Assembly (NCBI GenBank): GCA_015143735.1
Contig: VKHC01000022.1
Location: forward strand, 1-28,018
Source of the DNA: Synura sp. LO234KE
Taxonomy: Eukaryota > Sar > Synurophyceae > Synurales > Mallomonadaceae
DNA: 28,018 nucleotides
Direction: 5' to 3'
Under the pieces are notes generated by a model. That model searched no databases and was not told the origin of the DNA. It was given only the letters and a program-made list of their open reading frames with translations. A program made the translations under genes and the position numbers. Shown piece after piece: positions 19,393 through 28,018 of the stretch (position 1 is the first letter of the stretch; each line of letters starts with the position of its first letter).

Positions 19393-19565
19393 AAATATAT
19401 TTTTGAGTCATGGACAATTACGGGGTATAACAAAATCTTACAGGGATAATTACGGAGTATAATCAAAACATGGATGATTAACATCCGTTGTTATCCCTAT
19501 TTTATTAACCATACCGAATTATCCATGGATAATCACGGTAACGTGGATAACCCAGCATGGATATC
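19393..19565 (+). repeat. Long inverted repeat, left copy
   Basis: About 170 bp with dense short motifs: ATTACGGGGTATAA, ATTACGGAGTATAAT, ACATCCG and the 14-bp palindrome TTATCCATGGATAA. The reverse complement of 25603-25770 matches it along its length with many substitutions and small indels. The pair brackets about 6 kb. Confidence 0.85.
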
Positions 19566-19693
19566 TGCGGTTTTCTGTGCGCTGATGAGACGCACGGAAA
19601 ATTCATATGCATGTATATTGGGATTGAAATTTACTCGCTTTGCTGTATTTCTCAGTACCTTCGTGTCGCTCTTAGATTTAGCATCTGGCATAC

Positions 19694-19936
19694 CTACGGA
19701 TACTTTGGGTATGATACATTCCCTATTCCATGCACAGTGCTGTGCAAATCATTAGGAGTATGATCGCTCAAGGTCAACATCGTATCTTCCTTATTATTGC
19801 AATCAGTGGCACCATATATCGGCTCACAACATGATTTGCATAAAACTCTGTTCACACTATTGTAATCAGTGGTACTGCATATCGTCAAACAAGAACAATC
19901 TGATTTACATTCCTCTCTCACAACACTCTCAGGCAC
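19694..19936 (-). repeat. Diverged ~62-bp tandem repeat with Cys-rich reading
   Basis: Two tandem units (about 19796-19857 and 19858-19920) share TATTGCAATCAGTGG/TATTGTAATCAGTGG, ATATCG and a TGATTTGCAT/TGATTTACAT block. The 80-aa minus-strand frame across them is Cys-rich (ECKSDCSCLTICSTTDYN, LCKSCCEPIYGATDCN), each unit giving a similar C-x-x-x-C pattern. No family recognised, and coding status is uncertain. Confidence 0.45.
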
Positions 19937-20063
19937 TAAACCATTCTTATACTCATAATTCAGGTGTAAATGTCAGATCTACCGGAGGCACACTTTGCGG
20001 AACATCCTGCAACGAGTTCTCTACACGGATCTGTATTCACATCATTGCCAATACACTTGCTTT

Positions 20064-20771
20064 TCAAAAGCCATCGGGGGACACATGGTTCTGATACATC
20101 AGTAACCTAGAACAACGCAAATATAAGGACTGCCTCCTTACGGAAGCTTTGGGACGTGTTGACCCTGTCTCCAAGCCCCTCGTCATTTGCTGGAAGATTG
20201 TGTGGTTCCCCGCTCGAGTTAGTTTATGGCTGGTCGATAGGGATACATCTACACTATCGTCCGGACGTAATATGCCCTCGAATGCTTGAACAACAATAAG
20301 TTCGTCGATCTTCCTCGTTTGGACCTGAACGTTGCACAGGCGTAATACCTTCGTTGAACCCCCTGAACACGGCACTTGAGAGATACCTCTTTGAAGCTGA
20401 ACGTGGCGCTGGCCAAGTAATCATATATACCCCTTTTATCTGAACTGCATTGGATACAGGCAAGCAAGCATATTTTCTTGTAGCGTAAATGGGATGGCTC
20501 CACTTTCATCTCTAGCTACTCTGCTGCCAGGGAGGACAAAATTTGAGCTGGGACTATGCACATTGGTTTTCAGTGCCTTCTCAAGGAGTTCACTGACGAC
20601 ACCAATCTACAATACTATGACTTTGGAGATCCTGCCCTCTCGCGTCAAACGCCAGTGGACCTGCACCATTATGTTACCCATATTTTTCGATACCACTTTC
20701 AGACTCAGCCGACATAGACATTTCTTAGGAAGGCGATCTCCGATGTTGTCACGCTTGAAAGTTCTTAACAT
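20064..20771 (-). pseudogene. Unassigned decayed coding region
   Basis: On the minus strand the ATG at 20769-20771 opens a protein-like frame (MLRTFKRDNIGDRLPKKC, MVQVHWRLTREGRISKVIV) to a TAG at 20609-20607. The frame then continues protein-like (IGVVSELLEKALKTNVHSP, FVLPGSRVARDESGAIPF) to about 20440. Beyond that the sense moves between frames (YDYLASATFSFKEVSLKC, VFRGFNEGITPVQRSGPN, VVQAFEGILRPDDSVDVSLS) down to 20064. Composition is convincing but no family is assignable. It lies inside the inverted-repeat pair. Confidence 0.3.
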
Positions 20772-21054
20772 ATCGGTTACTTAGTAATCTCCTTTCGACA
20801 ACACCTATCCTTTCTTACAAATTCCGAGAGTTCAGCAATCGCCGCTTACTCCCAAATATGACTCCTGTCACTCCAAGCTCCCCTCGCTAATAAAAGACAA
20901 ATAGGTAGAGCCATCTAGCAAGCGCGCTATTAAGCCGGTATGGGCCAAAGCCATTAGTCCGGTTATCGACTCATGGCTAAGTGATATTGCTCCCTATGAA
21001 GGCGTAGTGTCTTTGTGGTACTTAGCGCAATGGTGATGGGACGCTCAAGTGAGC

Positions 21055-21682
21055 TCACCAGTCTGTCCGATCGCCAACGAAAGCGATCATTAATATTCGT
21101 TCTGGACAAGCGTGGCATATTACAGGTGGTTTTTTCCTAGCCGCAACGGATACCGTTACAGTGATTTTTCTTGGGGGGATTGGTTTATCGTCGCTAGACA
21201 TTCCTGCTCTAGCCATATCCCTTTTGGAGAAAGTGTTCATGAGGACCTTCCTGTTCCCCTGGATTTTAAAGATATTTGGGTAAGCAGACGCGAGTCGTCG
21301 TGTTCTTGTTTTCGTTATCAGATCCGGTGGGAAGTCAGCTTGCCCAGATTTCCCTTTCCTCCCCTGCACTCACCTCTGGCTTGACTTCCAATCTTTGTGC
21401 AAGCGCATGGGACTAATCTGTACTAAACTCTCTCATACGTCAACAAAGATCAGAACTCTGTTAGAGGGCTCTTCGCCTGGTGAAGGTTTCACTCTACTGG
21501 ATGGGGTCCTTCGGCGTGGTTCCGCCTTCTTCCCCCTTCCCGTTCTCTACATCGTATATGTACTGGAAGCCACTGGCATATCAAGCCTCCCTCCCTTGTC
21601 TTCCTATACAATCCGCGCTCTGCTTGTCTGGCTTCCAGAAAATTCTCCAAACTTAGGGAGATTGAGTACTTTGCTTGGATGA
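21055..21682 (-). other. Coding-like debris, unassigned
   Basis: 21369-21055 is open for 104 aa on the minus strand (RRLASAYPNIFKIQGNRKVL, KPIPPRKITVTVSVAARKK). Upstream of it (21682-21370) the same strand has protein-like pieces broken by stops. The opposite strand is also open (90 and 95 aa), so strand assignment is weak. No domain recognised. Confidence 0.22.
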
Positions 21683-23372
21683 AAATTGGAATGGGAAATC
21701 TTGTAGGGGATAGTAATAGAGATCTCGGTCTTGCTGAAGTTAATGTAGTTATTTATTACGACATAAACTTCATCATGCTTCTGATGCGCGTCGAATGCTT
21801 TCGTTTTATGATGTAGTCATCAGGTAGTAGGGCAAAAGTACTGAAATGACCACGCTGCTATGTCGGTAGAGGGAGATTCTCTATTCAATTCCAAGTCAAA
21901 AGGGGTTTGTGATTTTTACGGACGGGTATCCCGCCCAGATATCTGTGGAGTAAACAACTCGCTCCTTACCTGATCGGACATACGCCACTACTCCCCATCA
22001 CACCGATGCAGTGGCCTTCAATGCTGTGTACTTCTTGTTAAAAATAGAGATAGACAAGGAGCAAGGTATACTATTAACTAGTAAGGAATTCACGAAGCGA
22101 CAATTTACTCTACTGACGTTCCTGTTAGCCGGAAGGCTTATATTTGCACTAGTCATTCTTTTTACCCCGTCTGAAAACAAGCTGCTTTGAGTAATGTGAC
22201 TGCAAGAGCTCTAGGATTAATAATCAAATATACTTAAACGCTATTGAGGGAACAACAACTAGGGAGAAATCAACTATTCTTATGAATGCTGTTGCAGCAG
22301 AATGCTGAATAGGGTACTCATGTTTCGTTTCATTGTAATTGACGGCTGGGCTTACAGTTAGTTACACTCTAACACATCGCTTACTTCACTTTACTTTTCA
22401 CTTCTAACTTCCTTCGCTCTAGTACACATAACTCTTACTCTATTACACTTCTATATGTCATTTGTTACTGATACAACTGGCGGTGTATCTCCGCTGCCTG
22501 GAGATCTATGCCGTAATCGACGGCTGTAGTTAGTTTCTATATGCTAGGGGGCACACAGTGGGGTAGCGTGTGCGTGTATGGTCAGTTGCCGACGTGGTGA
22601 CTGGCACAACGCGCTTTGTGCCGACGTCGCTCTCTCGCGACCTTTCCGGATATAGAAAGTGCCGTGGTGGGTCCTAAAACGCTTAACTAGTCGACTTCGG
22701 GTCTTAAAACAAAACGCTGGGTCCTTGTGACTTATCTCGAGAGGAAGCAAGTAACCTTGTAGTTCTTATTTAAGTGCGACCCAATCGGGTAAGAAACTAG
22801 CTTTCCTGCGGCAGTCACTAAGAAACTCAACAAAACAATACGGCTCAGTGCCTAAGTTTTAAATCCAGGAGTGAACTGAAATTAATTACGTAAGCCCGTG
22901 GCGTATCGAATTCACAACAAATTTTAAAATCATCAAGAAATGAAAAAAGCAATAGCATTCAAGTAAGTTGATACATAACGTTTTTTGTGTGTTTTAAGTA
23001 TAATCAAATCAACTATATTTGAATTCACCAGAGCATCTGGGCATTCAATCTTCGGAAATGCGGTAGCTGATAACAAAAGGAGCAAAAATATAGCTAAATT
23101 CATAAGATCTCAGAAGACGAGATTTATGTGAGAACAAAAAGCCAGGGAGATAAGTACCCATATGCAACTATTTTCCCAAATTTTCTTTTGATATTTCTTC
23201 CCCTGAAAATACATGTAGAAATTTGGTGACGAAATATCTCCAAAGTACGATCACCATCTAGGAAGCTCCGATCAAAACGATTCTTCAAGGTTCCTAACCT
23301 CTACCCCTACTTTATTGGCCCCCCATTCGTTCATCCAGCATAACATCGCTCAAAGCTTGCACCTCTACCCAC
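21683..23372. other. No gene recognised; pyrimidine-rich tract and short repeats
   Basis: No convincing frame. Visible structure: a pyrimidine-rich plus-strand tract at about 22365-22455 built from CTTACT/CTTCTA-like words, GACGGCTG followed by AGTTAGTT at about 22342 and 22518, and GGGTCCTAAAACGC versus GGGTCTTAAAACAAAACGC near 22667 and 22700. The stretch 22480-22860 is richer in GC and CG than its surroundings and could be a promoter or LTR relic of the frame that starts at 23373, but no matching copy was found downstream. Confidence 0.3.
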
Positions 23373-24377
23373 ATGCCAAAAGCATTATACCAAACCACTC
23401 ATGCGACGAAAGAAACCCGAGGGAAAATCTTGAATTTTATTAAAGATCCAATTAAGCATTATTTCCCGTTAGGAAATAAGTCCAAAGATCCTCCTACCCA
23501 CAATTCTTCAAATCTCGCCCCTCCCGTCACCACTTTGACCACTGCTCAACGCGTTGGCTCAACTGCGTCCCGAGGGACCTTTGAGGAAAACGCTCCAGCT
23601 GATACTATCTCACGCCTTCACCCAGAAGTACTTGAGGATCTTAACGAACGCCGCCTCGATCCTATAGGTCCCCTATGCCTATCTGTGCAATTGCATCCAC
23701 CTAGCGCCGCAAGGCAACATCAATCCAAGACTTCCCTGAGGCCTTCGCCAGTAAGTCGGAGCCACGCCAAAACACTTCCACAACATGGTCCTGCAAGCCT
23801 ACAACAGACCCTCTCGTCGACTTCTCGACATTTGCCAAAGGCATATGCGCTTTAACCCTCCCTCTGGGTGAAATGTCGGCAAAAACCTACTGTGACTCTA
23901 CTGGAGTGTGTCGCTTCGGGCACACCCATCATTGACATGCGGCCTTCTTGGATTAATCACGGCGGACGCGGCGTCTTCCGAATTAAGTGCTGTTCGCCTC
24001 CCAAAAGACTTCCCTACCGCTCCCGTAACCACAGAAGAAAATGCTGGCGCGATCTTCATGGGTCACCCTATCCTTAGGTTCTGCGGTGGCCCGACGACGC
24101 TTTCATTTGATCGCGCGAAACCGGAGGCCCAGCCGTTCTAGCGCACCTCGTGAGCACTCCTGTCCGCTGCTGCAGGCGAGGGGAGACAACGTACTTAACC
24201 CGCGTTACCGCTGAGGGTTTGGCGTCAAACCAAGACCTATGCCAAGCCAACTTCTTCGTGAATAACCCGCGCTGCTCTCAGGTAAGAGTCCGTGAGTCTT
24301 ACACCGCCCCAGCTGGCTCCGAGTACGGCATAGTCCGTGAGATGCTTGTCGGTTCCGGCAACGCTTACAATTTGTAG
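23373..24377 (+). pseudogene. Unassigned ORF remnant with Cys/His motif, at least three frameshifts
   Basis: From the ATG at 23373 the frame reads MPKALYQTTHATKETRGKIL to ADTISRLHPEVLEDLNERRL and PIGPLCLSVQLHPPS near 23700. One frame over it continues RRKATSIQDFPEAFASKSEP, DPLVDFSTFAKGICALTLPL and KTYCDSTGVCRFGHTHH, a C-x5-C-x3-H-x-H-H pattern like part of a zinc-binding finger, ending at a TGA near 23932. The sense resumes in another frame (CGLLGLITADAASSELSAVR, ENAGAIFMGHPILRFCGG) and again after 24125, ending SEYGIVREMLVGSGNAYNL with TAG at 24375-24377. Two overlapping AATAAA words at 24418-24427 lie about 40 nt past the stop. A retroelement gag-like or viral ORF is possible; I cannot assign it. 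Confidence 0.42.
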
Positions 24378-24417
24378 TTAACTCCATTGATCTCAAGTGC
24401 TCCTTCCCCTTTACGTA

Positions 24418-24427
24418 AATAAATAAA
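24418..24427 (+). promoter_or_regulatory. Candidate polyadenylation signal
   Basis: Two overlapping AATAAA hexamers, 41 nt after the final stop of the frame at 23373-24377. AT-rich DNA makes chance occurrence likely; position is the only support. Confidence 0.25.
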
Positions 24428-25602
24428 CTTCAATCCCAGAATAGTGTCTCTCAACCATACAGGAACAAAATGCTAGTGTAACAAGACCAGGCAGTAACCG
24501 TAGATTACGGATAGTTCCTGGGGTGGAGATAACCCCCACTGATCAGTCGACGAACGTACAGGATGGAGTATAGTAGGGCAGGCAAGCTACAGCAGGGAGT
24601 AGATAGTAACCGCACCGAGTAATCGCAAATACCCAGTGCAGCTGCTATGCTCTAACAGCTTTGCTTCGGCGCGTGATTTGTGTGGTACTGATATGGAGCT
24701 CTGACTTGGCTCACGCGCTACACCACTTGTACTACACCACTCGATATCTTCCTACTTCTACCCTACACCAGTACTACAGCTTGTTAGGTAACCGATGAAC
24801 AACTATTTTTGATTCCGTGGGTGAAATCATTATTTACGTAAAGTTATACATTACGGATTGCGAGTGACGTGATATGAAAGTGATATGCGTGGAGTGTTAC
24901 GAAGGTACAGCACAGGCGCGACAACAAGAACATCTGAGGCATAGACAAGGGCGGAAAGCCGAGCGAGGAAACATTATGCACTTTTAAATATGGGGCAAAA
25001 GTGGTACAATACCTGTAAATGGCAGCGGCAGATGAAGCGAGAAGAGCATATCCGAGGCTTCTGGGACAGCACGGCGACTTCCTGTGGATGAAACACCTGA
25101 GTCATGTATTTTTTTACAGAAGCTTACCTTAGATGCCTGAGTCATGTATGACATGTGGGAAAAGTGCTATGGTATGTGATGAGAATATGGTGGAGTTGAG
25201 GTTGATGTACGCAATTATGTACCTAAGTTATGGAGTGATCAGGAGAAAATATAGTATGAGTTTGAACGAGATCTGACGCTTCTGCGAAAGGGGAAACGTC
25301 AAGAAATTATGGTATCATATGTATTTGTTATTATTGCCAGGATGAATGGAACATTCTTACGAGCACTTGATAACCAGGGAGTTTGAAGCAATTTTCATCT
25401 TCGAGCCAAAGCCTAAATTCAGTCAAGTTAAGTTATACAGGAATTTTGATATTATAGCAATTTGGGGATTTACCTCTGATAAATTTTGAAGAAATAGTTC
25501 AGAATGGTCAAAATTCTGTTGAGTTCGGTAAAATCCATATACCTTACTGAATGATTGACTTTTAGAGATATTTCCGGGAGAGATGGTTTGCTAAATCGTT
25601 AT
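24428..25602. other. No gene recognised
   Basis: No convincing reading frame. A 14-bp direct repeat CCTGAGTCATGTAT occurs at 25096 and 25136. Around 24720-24775 words of the type CTACACCA/TACTACA recur (ACACCACTTGTACTACACC), a short irregular repeat. Confidence 0.3.
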
Positions 25603-25770
25603 TATTCATGCAGGGTTACCCACGGTACCGTAATTATCCATGGATAATTCGGTATGGTTTATAAAATAGGGTTAATTACGGATGTGCATTATCCATGTTT
25701 TCATTATACTCCGTAATTATCCCAATAAAATTTTATTATACCCCGTAATTGTCCGTGACACGAATTTTTA
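25603..25770 (-). repeat. Long inverted repeat, right copy
   Basis: Reverse complement of the copy at 19393-19565, with the same order of motifs: TTATCCATGGATAA, AACCATACCGAATTATCC on the other strand, ACTCCGTAATTATCC and ATACCCCGTAATTGTCC. The opposite orientation and equal length suggest either the termini of one large element or two independent insertions of one small family. Confidence 0.85.
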
Positions 25771-26204
25771 TATTTTGTGCGAGTCGTGCTGAATGATTTA
25801 GGAGCGATTGCGCTAATTTCCGCCCAATAATTTTCAGATAAATGGCGGTATTACCGTTATCCAACAATTATTCGGCTAATGTCAACGCTTTATTTTCAGT
25901 AACTTCATTATTTTCTTTACGTCCTAGTAGACGAACTCTTATTGGAGGCTAACGAATATTATGACATCGTCGTTCTGCTCTATTTCATCTAAATTTTTAT
26001 CCAATGAGGGCATTCGATCCGGTGTATACGTTTTCGCTAAAATGCGCAAGCGCTCGGTTGCCTTTTTTTATAGCTAAACTACATGCATGAGAATACGCGC
26101 TGTAAATTAACATACATGAATATATTTGATATCGCATTTGAATTAATAAGAATCTGAATACAATAATCTGAATATATTTGAATTGTATACTCTGTATTTA
26201 CCAT
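25771..26204. other. No gene recognised, AT-rich
   Basis: AT-rich spacer between two members of the ATCCATGGATAA repeat family. No reading frame of note. Confidence 0.3.
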
Positions 26205-26420
26205 TGATAAGTGGATATCCCCATGGATAACCACGGTTAGCTTAGATCAGTCCGTGGATATCTTTTACGGATATTCTCCGCGTTATCGTTAGTATAATCA
26301 CGGAGTATAATACGGCGTGGATAAGTCGGTTCCACGCCCGTGGTTAAACCATGGTTATCCACAAGGATGGCGCTGACATTTCAGGTATAATGCGGGGTAT
26401 AATGGTAGTATAAAGTCCAC
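26205..26420. repeat. Third member of the CCATGGATAA family, foldback-like
   Basis: Contains CCCCATGGATAACCACGG, AGTATAATCACGGAGTATAA and GCGGGGTATAATGG, the same words as the inverted-repeat pair but rearranged. It is itself partly self-complementary: ATGGATAACCACGG near 26222 pairs with CCGTGGTTAAACCAT near 26339. This looks like a small foldback or MITE-like element related to the other two copies. Confidence 0.6.
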
Positions 26421-28018
26421 GGCCAAGTTTTGTGCACTGATGATTGCGACAGATTTCGGTGGGTGAAGGAGTTTTTCAAGTTCGATTTTTGAAACCTAAT
26501 CTTTGTAAATATGAGACATTTTGCGAAAAATCTGCCTATACTATTTACAAAAAGGGCTACTGTATCGGGTAAAAAACTGCAAAAATATTTATATTATAGC
26601 AGATTTGGAAGCTATTAACTAAATTCATATACATCTCGGTCGTTATTCATTTCTGTGATGAACTCCATTTTTTGGGTTTTTGAAATTTCATCTGAATTTT
26701 GCACTAACACATATATATCTGGCATTGCCAACTGTATTTTCAAATATTTTCGAATCGCCCGGATAGTTTCCGCTGACAGCTGTATGCCCTGCCAAGCAAC
26801 TTCGTGACACTGACGTATATATTAATTTGTCTTATTTCGGTTTTCTAGACTTAGGCGTTCAGCCACTTCTTTTGTAGAAAGTTCTTAGCGATTGTCGCTG
26901 GAATTATAGTTTCTCAACTAAGTGGGGTGCACTTTTGTGTCTCTAAACTTAGTGAATTATAGTTTCTCAATTAATTAGCTCAACCAAGTGGACTAAACGT
27001 GCTAATTAGACACACTCAACTAGTAGCGACTAAACGAGTTTGTCTAGGAGCCAAAATTGACTAGTTAAGCGTTTTTAGACCCACCAGAACTCTTTCTATA
27101 TCCTATGAGAGAGCGATTTTGGCACGATGCACCGCAGCCAGCCGTGGCCCTCGGAGACCTTCGCTGCCGCTTCGCGTCCCTAGGTGGGGCGGATCCTTGC
27201 CTAACCGCTTTTGACCTTCTTCAACCGCCAAATGGCAAGGATTTGTCTTTAAGTTTGCACGTTTGTCTATCCCTGTTTTACCGTTGCGGTGGTGTGGGGA
27301 TATGGTGGGCGACGTTTGCATTCAACAAAAATTGAGTTTTGAATCTAACTCTTTCTGGTTTTCTATGTAAAATCTATTGGACAGCAAAAAAACACTAGGA
27401 TTGGTGAGAGATTTTTCGTACCTGAATGAAATATTCTATTTTGAATATACTACAAAGGTCGATGGAGGTTCAAGATTAAGTATGCTGAGAGCATAAGGAG
27501 TTATAATGCATATCCTAGTTTATTTTGCATATTACCACGCTGAAATTTGAGCTTCATTTTGTTCATTTACGAAACTAGTTCTTCAAATCTCCATTTTTTT
27601 ACTTGCCATTTTTATTTTCTGCGTTTCGTCATATTTAAAATTAATCCAGTTCTGTTAAGTATTTCGCTTTTTTTGACGTCTGCATTGTTACAATTAGAAA
27701 CTTAGAACCCTTTAGATTCCTCATAATAATTTTTAAAACAAAATCAAATTTTTTCGATACATCACAAATTGAGAATTACAGTACAATTCAATATACTATG
27801 ATAGCCGACCCATCGTACGCGGTGATCCATCACAGTAACGTCTATTGTGTACCGCAGTACCGGTTTTGGGCGTTGATATGCGGTTATAGTGGGTGTGCCG
27901 AACTCACACTCCCAAGACGATCTGGATATGGAATGTGCTCAGCGTAGGGCTTTTAACACTTAACTAATTGAGTTCGGCCTCAATCTAAATCTTCTGATCA
28001 CTGATCCCTAACTTGTCT
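26421..28018. other. No gene recognised
   Basis: Mostly AT-rich. A frame at 27105-27335 (plus, 76 aa, MRERFWHDAPQPAVALGD) lies in a GC-richer patch at 27110-27300, but the minus strand is equally open and no motif is seen. The last 240 nt are also GC-richer and were checked for an RNA gene without success. Confidence 0.3.
26901..26970. repeat. 17-bp direct repeat in AACTAAGTGG-rich patch
   Basis: GAATTATAGTTTCTCAA occurs at 26901-26917 and 26954-26970. Words like CTCAACTAAGTGG, CTCAACCAAGTGG and GACTAAACG recur to about 27060, giving a loose repeat patch. Confidence 0.6.

Noticed and set aside
22365-22455. Pyrimidine-rich tract considered as a polypurine tract of a minus-strand retroelement
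   Set aside because: It is long and irregular and no LTR-like TG...CA sequence with a partner was found next to it.
27780-28018. GC-richer terminal stretch that might be a 5S rRNA or other small RNA
   Set aside because: Compared by eye with the internal promoter and helix layout of 5S rRNA and with tRNA T-loops; no match.

Overview
The window looks like nuclear DNA of a photosynthetic stramenopile (brown alga, diatom or relative). It holds a multi-exon hybrid histidine kinase with exact GT-AG introns and, head to head with it, a broken gene of the violaxanthin de-epoxidase family, which acts in the plastid xanthophyll cycle. The rest is AT-rich, gene-poor DNA with decayed Ty1/copia retroelements, unassigned broken reading frames and several repeat families. 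No tRNA, rRNA or CRISPR array was seen. The lineage is inferred from gene content alone.

Layout. 1-710 (minus): an uninterrupted unassigned reading frame leaving the left edge, divergent from a frameshifted unassigned frame at 1546-2539 (plus). 3226-3733: another broken frame. 4249-5218 (plus): copia reverse transcriptase/RNase H remnant with YVDG in place of YVDD. 5219-7084: no gene seen. 7085-13618 (minus): the 812-codon hybrid histidine kinase in five exons. 14169-15828 (plus): violaxanthin de-epoxidase-like pseudogene. 16263-19060 (minus): a second copia remnant with a 3' LTR-like end, a purine tract and YIDD. 19078-26420: direct repeats, a diverged inverted-repeat pair about 6.2 kb apart with a third relative, and unassigned coding-like debris. 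26421-28018: no gene seen.

The kinase is the only gene that reconstructs cleanly: an eight-helix membrane region, HisKA, HATPase_c and a receiver domain, so a membrane sensor feeding an internal His-Asp relay. Its fourth intron (3.4 kb) is the most unusual part. It carries two clusters of a ~95-bp unit, each unit a copy of the acceptor of exon 5 plus the first ~50 nt of that exon. Several copies keep a usable acceptor in the correct phase, and two also have a GT exactly 60 nt downstream. Use of these copies could give a kinase lacking its receiver domain or carrying an in-frame insertion; whether they are used cannot be told from sequence.
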